From Roseofilum acuticapitatum BLCC-M154 (lineage in GTDB: Bacteria; Cyanobacteriota; Cyanobacteriia; Cyanobacteriales; Desertifilaceae), in the NCBI RefSeq assembly GCF_030068475.1, contig NZ_JAQOSP010000091.1, positions 1-64,000 on the forward strand: DNA of 64,000 nt, written 5' to 3'. Below the pieces are notes generated by a model, which had not been told where the DNA came from, searched no databases, and saw only the letters and a program-made list of their open reading frames with translations. Positions 58,799 to 64,000 of this stretch are shown one piece after another (position 1 is the stretch's first letter; every line of letters begins with the position of its first letter). Both the position numbers and the translations under genes were made by a program.

Positions 58799-58853
58799 GT
58801 AGGGTGGGCAATGCCCACCTAGTATATTTTATGGTGGGCATTGCCCACCCTAC
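58799..58853. repeat. 55-bp composite palindrome, copy 2 (inverted)
   Basis: The reverse complement of the element at 58315-58369, with one base difference. Upstream flanks (TTTTCTTTAT ... GCTTTGT) are in the same orientation in both, so only the element is inverted, not the surrounding sequence. Confidence 0.8.
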
Positions 58854-58874
58854 TCAACTATAAAAAAAAGACTT

Positions 58875-58957
58875 GTCATTGCGATCGCAGGGAAGCAATC
58901 GCCAAGATTCGGAGATTTTGCGATTGCTTCATTCCACTGCGTTCCATTCGCAATGAC
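58875..58957. repeat. TTGCGAAGCAATCGC-type hairpin repeat
   Basis: GTCATTGCGA (58875-58884) pairs with TCGCAATGAC (58948-58957), and inside GAAGCAATCGC (58892-58902) pairs with GCGATTGCTTC (58920-58930). The result is a long cruciform-capable repeat of a kind common in cyanobacterial intergenic DNA. It lies about 55 bp upstream of the vWA-FGE start. Confidence 0.8.
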
Positions 58958-59014
58958 ATCCTGTAAGGTTTAAGAAACCGGGTTTCTAGACCCTGGTGTG
59001 GGTAAAATGGAACC

Positions 59015-61735
59015 ATGAAACATCCACCCTTATTGAACCTATTTTTAGAATTGCGCGAGCCGCTCCATCTGACGACTGAGCAGTATCGGTTGGCGCTGGA
59101 GGGGTTGGTGGATTCTTTGGAGAGGGGGTTAGAGGTTAGTGATGCTGAGAAGATTGGGCGGTTGTTTCGCATTGTGTGGGCGAAGTCGCCCCAGGAGCAG
59201 CGAATTTTTGATGATGCTTTTGCCCAGTGGCGAAAACGGGAGTCGGAGCAGGTGACGGTGGCGCTGGCAGAGTGGGTGCAGCGAGAGCAACGGCAAGAGC
59301 AACAGGAAAGGAGAGGAGAGGAAGAGAGGGGAAATGTTGTTCCCCTTGTAGATAAGCGCCAGTTTCCCGATGGGGAGGAGACGGGGGAGACGGTTGAGAG
59401 CTGGTTAAGTCGCAGGTATAGCGCCCCTGAAGTGGGGGAAGCGGTGCGGAAGTCGCCCCAAGAGCGCAATTATTTTCCCGTGAGTCGGCGGGAGATGGAG
59501 GAGTTTTGGAGTCGGTTACAGTCGCCGATGCTCTCAGAAGAGTTATCGCGGGAAGTGGATGTGGTGGCGACAGTGACGGAGGTGGCGCGGCGGGGATTTT
59601 TTACTGCTCCCGTGTATCATCGGCGGTGGTGCGAGGGGTTTGAGGTGATTCTGTTGGTGGATAGCTCGGCTTCGATGGTTCCGTTTCAGCCTTTGTGTCG
59701 GTTGCTGCTGAAAGCGGCGCAGGGGGTGCGGGTGTTGTATTTTCGCAATGTGCCGGGGTTGCGGGTGTATGAGGATGCCGAATGTTGGCGACAGGTGCGG
59801 GTGAGGGAGGTGTTGCGGAAGGGGCATCCAGAGCAGGTGATGGTGATTTTGAGTGATGGGGGGGCGGCGCGGGGGCGCTATGTGGAAGAGCGCATTGAGG
59901 AGACGGAGCGGTTTTTAGAGTATGGGTTGTTGTCGGTGGCGCGGATAGGCTGGTTGAATCCCTTGCCCCCTGTGCGTTGGGGGGATACGTCGGCGGAGGA
60001 GATTGCCCGGTTTGCCGAGGTGGATGGGCGGATGGGCATGTTTGGGTTGGAGGAGTTGGAGCAGTTGGGGAATTGGTTGGTGGGGGATGCCCTCATCCCA
60101 ACGAAACCTGTAGGGGCGAAACCTGTAGGGGCGAACGGCCGTTCGCCCCTACAATTAATGGATACATCCGTGACAATACGGGATTTTGATGCATTCTCGG
60201 TACAGGGGAGAATTGCCGGATTTTATCGGCGGTATGGGGAAGCCTGGGGGCGGTTGGCGCGGTATGGGGCGTTTCCGTTGGTGCTGACTGCGGATGTGTT
60301 GTATCGGTTGTGGGAGCGTTTTTTTAAGGATAGCCGTAAAGATGGGGGAGTTCCTTGGTATGGGGTGGCGGATGTGTTGTTGTCGAATCTCTGTCAAATG
60401 CAGTTGGGGGAGTCGGAGAAAGGGGAGCAGGAGTTAGAGGAAGTGTACCGGATGGAGTTGTCGATTCGGGAGGAGTTGTTGCGGGGATTGACTGATGAGG
60501 AGTTGAGGGAGTTATCAGAGTTTTTGGTTGAGTATGTGCAGCAGCAGGTGAAGAACCGGAAGTTGGCAGAGCGTCAGGGATGGGTGGCGCTGGCGTATGT
60601 GCAGCCGACGAAGGTAGCGCAGGAGTTGGCACAGGCGTTGCGACGGGCGTATTTAGCGGAGGATAAGGGGCAGTTGGTGCAGTTGGCGGCGCTGGTGGAG
60701 ACGTTGGCGGAACCGTTGCGCGGGGGGTTTGAGCCGTTGTTGGTGGTGGGGCACGAGTATGGAGCCTATGGGCGCGGTGTGCCTTCGGAGCGGGAGGGAG
60801 CGGAAGAGGTGGCAGGGGTGCGGTTGGAGTATCCCCGGAAGCGGGAAAGAACACCGTTGCGCTGGTTCTCGTTTGAGGTGGTGACGGTGAATCGGAGAGG
60901 GGAGGAAATTAACCGGGAGCTAAAACAAGCCCAGTATTTTAGTGAGGATTGTAATGGGGTGAACCTGGAGATGGTGGCGATACCGGGGGGAGAGTTTATG
61001 ATGGGAAGTCTAGAAACGGAGAAGGATAGTTATAGTGATGAGCGTCCCCAACATCGGGTGACGGTACAACCGTTTTTCATGGGGAAATATGCCATAACTC
61101 AGGGGCAATGGAAAGCGGTGGCGAGATTGCCGAAAGTGAAGCGAGATTTAAAGCCTGAGCCATCATATTTTAAAGGAGAAAATCGACCGGTAGAGAGCAT
61201 AACGTGGTATGATGCGGTAGAGTTCTGCGCCCGGTTGTCTCGATATACGGGAAAAGAGTATCGACTGCCGAGCGAAGCCGAATGGGAATATGCCTGTCGC
61301 GCCGGAACGATAACGCCGTTTCATTTTGGGGAGACGATAACGACAAAACTAGCTAATTATAATGGCAACTATACCTATGCTGAAGAGCCAAAGGGAGAAT
61401 ATCGAAAAGAAACTACCCCGGTGGGATATTTCCAAGTGGCGAATCCGTTTGGTCTTTATGACATGCATGGAAATGTATGGGAATGGTGCGCGGATGAGTG
61501 GCATGACAACTATGAAGGAGCTACTAGAGATGGAACTATATGGCTAAATAGTGATGAAAGAAATAATGAAGAAAAACGCCGGCTGCTTCGTGGCGGTTCT
61601 TGGGGCAACCTTCCTGCTTATTGTCGTTCTGCGTATCGCAGTAGGGATGCGGCGGACGGTAGGCACGGGGGCAGCGGTTTTCGCGTCGTTCTCTCCCCCG
61701 TTGCGATGACGAATCAATTAAAAATTAAAAATTAA
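59015..61735 (+). CDS. vWA domain protein with C-terminal FGE-sulfatase domain
   Basis: A 906-residue protein. N-terminal helical region (about 1-150), vWA domain (about 205-350) with MIDAS D216-x-S-x-S in VDSSASM, a long helical middle (about 400-640) and a C-terminal formylglycine-generating-enzyme-like (FGE-sulfatase/SUMF1) domain (about 645-900; [60 protein letters not shown]). In predicted vWA-MoxR conflict systems the vWA protein is a MoxR client and FGE-like domains are found as effector or sensor modules. Residues about 360-381 come from an in-frame palindromic repeat (see 60102-60153). The gene is G-rich and differs in base use from its neighbours. Confidence 0.85.
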   Translation: MKHPPLLNLFLELREPLHLTTEQYRLALEGLVDSLERGLEVSDAEKIGRLFRIVWAKSPQEQRIFDDAFAQWRKRESEQVTVALAEWVQREQRQEQQERRGEEERGNVVPLVDKRQFPDGEETGETVESWLSRRYSAPEVGEAVRKSPQERNYFPVSRREMEEFWSRLQSPMLSEELSREVDVVATVTEVARRGFFTAPVYHRRWCEGFEVILLVDSSASMVPFQPLCRLLLKAAQGVRVLYFRNVPGLRVYEDAECWRQVRVREVLRKGHPEQVMVILSDGGAARGRYVEERIEETERFLEYGLLSVARIGWLNPLPPVRWGDTSAEEIARFAEVDGRMGMFGLEELEQLGNWLVGDALIPTKPVGAKPVGANGRSPLQLMDTSVTIRDFDAFSVQGRIAGFYRRYGEAWGRLARYGAFPLVLTADVLYRLWERFFKDSRKDGGVPWYGVADVLLSNLCQMQLGESEKGEQELEEVYRMELSIREELLRGLTDEELRELSEFLVEYVQQQVKNRKLAERQGWVALAYVQPTKVAQELAQALRRAYLAEDKGQLVQLAALVETLAEPLRGGFEPLLVVGHEYGAYGRGVPSEREGAEEVAGVRLEYPRKRERTPLRWFSFEVVTVNRRGEEINRELKQAQYFSEDCNGVNLEMVAIPGGEFMMGSLETEKDSYSDERPQHRVTVQPFFMGKYAITQGQWKAVARLPKVKRDLKPEPSYFKGENRPVESITWYDAVEFCARLSRYTGKEYRLPSEAEWEYACRAGTITPFHFGETITTKLANYNGNYTYAEEPKGEYRKETTPVGYFQVANPFGLYDMHGNVWEWCADEWHDNYEGATRDGTIWLNSDERNNEEKRRLLRGGSWGNLPAYCRSAYRSRDAADGRHGGSGFRVVLSPVAMTNQLKIKN
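60102..60153 (+). repeat. REP palindrome inside the vWA-FGE gene
   Basis: Two 15-bp direct units CGAAACCTGTAGGGG (60102-60116, 60117-60131) lead into a 30-bp perfect palindrome at 60124-60153 with the TGTAGGGGCGAACGG arm. The related palindrome at 30841-30868 is intergenic. The reading frame is kept, adding the residues [18 protein letters not shown] between the vWA domain and the helical middle. Confidence 0.85.
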
Positions 61736-61746
61736 AAATTAAAAAT
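61716..61746. repeat. AATTAAAA tandem tract
   Basis: Five tandem AAAATTA-type heptamers span the 3' end of the vWA-FGE gene and the adjacent intergenic DNA; the tract is the complement of the TTTTTAA tracts at 27324, 53738 and 54404. It encodes the final residues and the stop. Confidence 0.7.
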
Positions 61747-61806
61747 GATTTTATAGGATGCAAAAGAAGGATATTTGCGATCCTTTAAGCACGCGCATGG
61801 GTTCCC

Positions 61807-61839
61807 AGAAACCCGGTTTCTTGGAGAAACCGGGTTTCT
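61807..61839. repeat. AGAAACC-type palindromic repeat
   Basis: AGAAACCCGGTTTCT and AGAAACCGGGTTTCT separated by TGG form a 33-bp palindrome, followed by TTG. It is about 70 bp past the vWA-FGE stop and could serve as a terminator. See the similar copies at 26142 and 58676. Confidence 0.75.
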
Positions 61840-61953
61840 TTGTCGTTAGGGATGGGGTTTCTTTGTGGTTATAGTCATTTTGATGGATGTTAAAATATAG
61901 TGCGAGCATCGTGCTGGCTGTCACCCCCTCTAAATTGTTAATGGTTAATTGCC

Positions 61954-62397
61954 ATGAATGTGATCTTTCGCGAATTTAATCCCTTTGATGTTTGGCTCTG
62001 GATGGAATTTAGCACCATTCCCAGTGATGCGGAAAAGCTGTATCTGCAAGAAGCCTTTGATGCTTGGTATTATTTGGGTAAATTGGGTGGATTTAATGCA
62101 GAAAATCTGCAAGTGCAAGAGGAAGGCTTGGATCTCAGTTATATGACCTATGATAGGGAGCAGGCCGATCGCTCCTTGATGGCCTTAATGCATAATATGG
62201 GAGAATTTGAATATGAAGGGAATTGGGGACGCTGTTGGTTTGACTTAGGAACCAGTGATGCTCTCGCTCTGGATATCCTGATTAATGCTCTGCGGCAACT
62301 GAGTCAGGAATTTGTAGCCATTGAGACCCTAGTCATTGGCGGAGTGAACGCAGATTGGCCAATTCCGGAGACTGAAGATACATTTGTGCAATATTAA
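61954..62397 (+). CDS. DUF3531 protein
   Basis: A 147-residue protein of the cyanobacterial and plastid DUF3531 family: MNVIFREFNPFDVWLWMEFS, YLQEAFDAWYYLGKLGGFN, SYMTYDREQADRSLMALMH and WGRCWFDLGTSDALALDILIN. No enzymatic motif or membrane segment. The function is unknown; the plant homologues are chloroplast proteins. It is followed after 5 nt by the Nudix gene, so the two probably share an mRNA. Confidence 0.85.
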   Translation: MNVIFREFNPFDVWLWMEFSTIPSDAEKLYLQEAFDAWYYLGKLGGFNAENLQVQEEGLDLSYMTYDREQADRSLMALMHNMGEFEYEGNWGRCWFDLGTSDALALDILINALRQLSQEFVAIETLVIGGVNADWPIPETEDTFVQY

Positions 62398-62402
62398 TCA
62401 CC

Positions 62403-62834
62403 ATGTCCAAGAAGAAGCCAAAAATCCGGGTAATTGCCCTGGGATTGATTCAAGAGGGCGATCGCATTTTCCTCTCGGAAGGCTACGATCGAGATAAAGA
62501 TCAAACCTTCTATCGCGCATTAGGGGGAGGCGTTGACTTTGGGGAAACCTCCCGCGAAGCCCTCAAACGGGAATTTCAGGAAGAATTAAACGCCGAGTTA
62601 ACCCAAATCGAGTATTTAGGCTGCATCGAAAGTATTTTTACTTGTCAGAATCAACCCGGACACGAAATCATTCAACTCTATCGCGCCCAATTTGTAGACC
62701 CCAAATTTTATCAGCAAACTCGCTTTACTTTCCAGGAAAACAAGCGCAGCAAAACCGCTCTCTGGGTGAATATTGAGGACTGCAAATCGGGAAAAATAAC
62801 CGTCGTTCCCTCAGAATTTTTAGAGTATTTTTAG
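62403..62834 (+). CDS. Nudix hydrolase
   Basis: A 143-residue Nudix hydrolase with the box G-x5-E-x7-REFQEE (GVDFGETSREALKREFQEEL) between residues about 41 and 63. The substrate cannot be read from the motif. It lies 5 nt after DUF3531 and is convergent with prs, from which it is separated by a terminator-like hairpin (62849-62870). The start ATG at 62403 gives a basic N-terminus (MSKKKPKIRVIALGL). Confidence 0.9.
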   Translation: MSKKKPKIRVIALGLIQEGDRIFLSEGYDRDKDQTFYRALGGGVDFGETSREALKREFQEELNAELTQIEYLGCIESIFTCQNQPGHEIIQLYRAQFVDPKFYQQTRFTFQENKRSKTALWVNIEDCKSGKITVVPSEFLEYF

Positions 62835-62848
62835 GGTAAAAAAACGTA

Positions 62849-62870
62849 GGGGCGAAAAAAAATCCGCCCC
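62849..62870. terminator. Terminator-like hairpin between Nudix and prs
   Basis: GGGGCG (62849-62854) and CGCCCC (62865-62870) form a 6-bp stem around an A-rich loop, between two convergent genes. The run of A before the stem (62838-62844) becomes T in the minus-strand transcript, so it would end prs transcription best. Confidence 0.5.
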
Positions 62871-62878
62871 GACAATAT

Positions 62879-63895
62879 TTATCGGAACATGCTGCTAACC
62901 GAACTATCTTCATGAATACGCCAAATGGTTTCTCCGACTAAATTCGCCACAGAAAGCACCCGCAGTTGTGGGAAATGTTTAGCTTCAGGGTATTGAATGG
63001 TATTCGTCACAATTACTTCTTCAAATAAACCACTAGAGAGCCGCTCAACGGCTGGATGGGAGAAAACGGCATGGGTAGCACAAGCATAAACTTGTCTTGC
63101 TCCTTTTTCGCGCAGCATTCTCGCCCCTTCCGAAATCGTTCCGGCGGTATCAATCATGTCATCCACCAATACGGCCGTTTTGCCTTCCACATCTCCAATC
63201 AGATTCAAGACTTCGGCCACATTGTGAGCTTGACGGCGTTTATCAATAATGGCTAAGGGAGCATCATTGAGTTTTTTCGCAAATGCTCTTGCTCTAGCGA
63301 CTCCACCGACATCCGGAGACACCACGACCAGATCGGGTAATTGCTTATTTAAAAGATAATCAATTAAAACGGGAGAACCATAAACATGGTCACAGGGAAT
63401 ATCAAAATAGCCTTGAATCTGGGCAGAATGTAAATCCATGGCTAGGACGCGACTCGCTCCAGCTTCCGTAATCAAATTAGCTACTAATTTAGCGGTAATT
63501 GATTCACGACCGGCAGTTTTACGGTCAGCTCTGGCATAACCATAGTAGGGGATAACGGCTGTAATTTGGCGGGCAGATGCTCGACGACAAGCGTCTACCA
63601 TGATCAACAGTTCCATTAAATGGTCGTTGACGGGGGAGCTAGACGGTTGAATCAAATAAACATCGCAACCGCGAATTGACTCTTGAATTTGAACATAAAG
63701 TTCGCCATCAGCGAACCGTTTACGAACCATTGGCCCTAAATCCACCCCTAGATAGCGGGCGACTTCTTGAGCCAAGAGCAAGTTAGCAGAGCCAGCAAAT
63801 AACCGAAGGCGGTTATTTTCATTGACAGATGGTAGCGTTGGCTGAATCGCCAAAGTCGCAGAACGGATCACGACAAACCCTCGAAGCGCACTCAT
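62879..63895 (-). CDS. prs: Ribose-phosphate pyrophosphokinase
   Basis: A 338-residue enzyme that makes PRPP from ribose 5-phosphate and ATP for nucleotide, His and Trp synthesis. The class I motifs are present: LRLFAGSANLLLAQEVARYLG, RFADGELYVQIQESIRG, DLHSAQIQGYF, SPDVGGVARARAFAKKL and VLVDDMIDTAGT (PRPP loop). The ATG at 63895 (MSALRGFVV) is preferred over a GTG 15 nt upstream. The first about 25 residues are an extension common in cyanobacteria. The C-terminus and length are normal. Confidence 0.95.
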   Translation of the reverse strand: MSALRGFVVIRSATLAIQPTLPSVNENNRLRLFAGSANLLLAQEVARYLGVDLGPMVRKRFADGELYVQIQESIRGCDVYLIQPSSSPVNDHLMELLIMVDACRRASARQITAVIPYYGYARADRKTAGRESITAKLVANLITEAGASRVLAMDLHSAQIQGYFDIPCDHVYGSPVLIDYLLNKQLPDLVVVSPDVGGVARARAFAKKLNDAPLAIIDKRRQAHNVAEVLNLIGDVEGKTAVLVDDMIDTAGTISEGARMLREKGARQVYACATHAVFSHPAVERLSSGLFEEVIVTNTIQYPEAKHFPQLRVLSVANLVGETIWRIHEDSSVSSMFR

Positions 63896-64000
63896 TGGCG
63901 ATCTTATCACTAGAAATTGGGTTCTGATTATGTATTTTTTATGAAAAGTTTATGATTGGGGGATTTAATGGGGGAAGTTTTGCCCAAAAACGGGAGGATG

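Noticed and set aside
58250-58961. Possible CRISPR array
   Set aside because: The repeats are different palindromes with irregular spacing, not one repeat with unique spacers.
60324-60854. A long minus-strand frame rich in Pro, Ala and Thr
   Set aside because: It is the shadow of the G-rich coding strand of the vWA-FGE gene and has low complexity.
1-64000. tRNA or rRNA genes
   Set aside because: No T-loop GGTTCGAATCC-type sequence with matching arms and no rRNA sequence was noticed on either strand; a covariance search was not possible.

Overview
The window is cyanobacterial. The HIP1 octamer GCGATCGC (or its GGCGATCGCC form) recurs in most genes, and several products belong to families that are largely cyanobacterial: a Ycf34-like protein, the DUF3038/DUF4335 pair, DUF3531, an NhaS3-type antiporter, paired AMIN amidases, a 4-Cys Ser/Thr kinase, a phytol-kinase-like protein and an FtsH1/FtsH4-type protease. 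Repeat families, IS remnants and toxin-antitoxin fragments suggest a large, repeat-rich genome of the filamentous (Oscillatoriales-like) kind; the genus cannot be fixed from this window.

Layout. 1-2.5 kb: a PlsC-like acyltransferase gene broken by a tnpB element, then a 148-bp MITE-like element and a small membrane ORF. 2.6-11.8 kb: a signalling island of three histidine kinases and a REC-wHTH-Hpt-REC-GGDEF protein; the first kinase has a cyanobacteriochrome-like GAF domain. 11.9-28.0 kb: mainly housekeeping genes (FtsH, a GH10-like lipoprotein or secreted protein, an alpha/beta hydrolase, a nitrilase-family amidase, NhaS3, two tandem AmiC amidases, MurI, CysK, a J-domain protein), with a second, dead tnpB end at 18.8-19.1 kb.

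28.2-36.7 kb is the most interesting region. A single-domain globin is followed by a membrane-anchored 5-haem cytochrome c, a 6-haem periplasmic cytochrome c, a Tll0287-like haem lipoprotein, a small four-helix protein with two His pairs each spaced 14 residues (a likely di-haem cytochrome b) and a membrane-tethered thioredoxin. After an opposite-strand pentapeptide protein come a ResB-type Ccs1, a CcsA with an extra N-terminal domain, and a Rieske lipoprotein. Together these look like a quinone-linked multihaem redox module with its own haem-attachment machinery; NO, hydroxylamine or nitrite chemistry is one possibility. Two palindromes precede the globin.

36.7-46.2 kb is accessory DNA: a Uma2 pseudogene split by the second MITE copy, an intact Uma2 gene, an XRE regulator followed by a 1376-residue Fe-S nuclease/SF1 helicase resembling Dna2/Cas4 fusions, a VIT-vWA lipoprotein, and a two-gene toxin-antitoxin-like cassette between 82-bp direct repeats. 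46.2-55.8 kb is mostly core: a lipase, a protein kinase, a Ycf34-like protein, the CCA-adding enzyme, a papain-like protease fused to an alpha/beta hydrolase, a DUF4926/DUF6883 pair, a phytol-kinase-like protein and DUF3038/DUF4335.

56.2-61.7 kb holds an iSTAND-like protein overlapping a MoxR ATPase, then, after a repeat-filled gap with a decayed DUF433/toxin pair, a vWA-FGE fusion. This matches the predicted vWA-MoxR conflict systems, and its vWA gene carries a palindromic REP sequence in frame. The window ends with DUF3531, a Nudix hydrolase and prs. No tRNA, rRNA or CRISPR array was seen.
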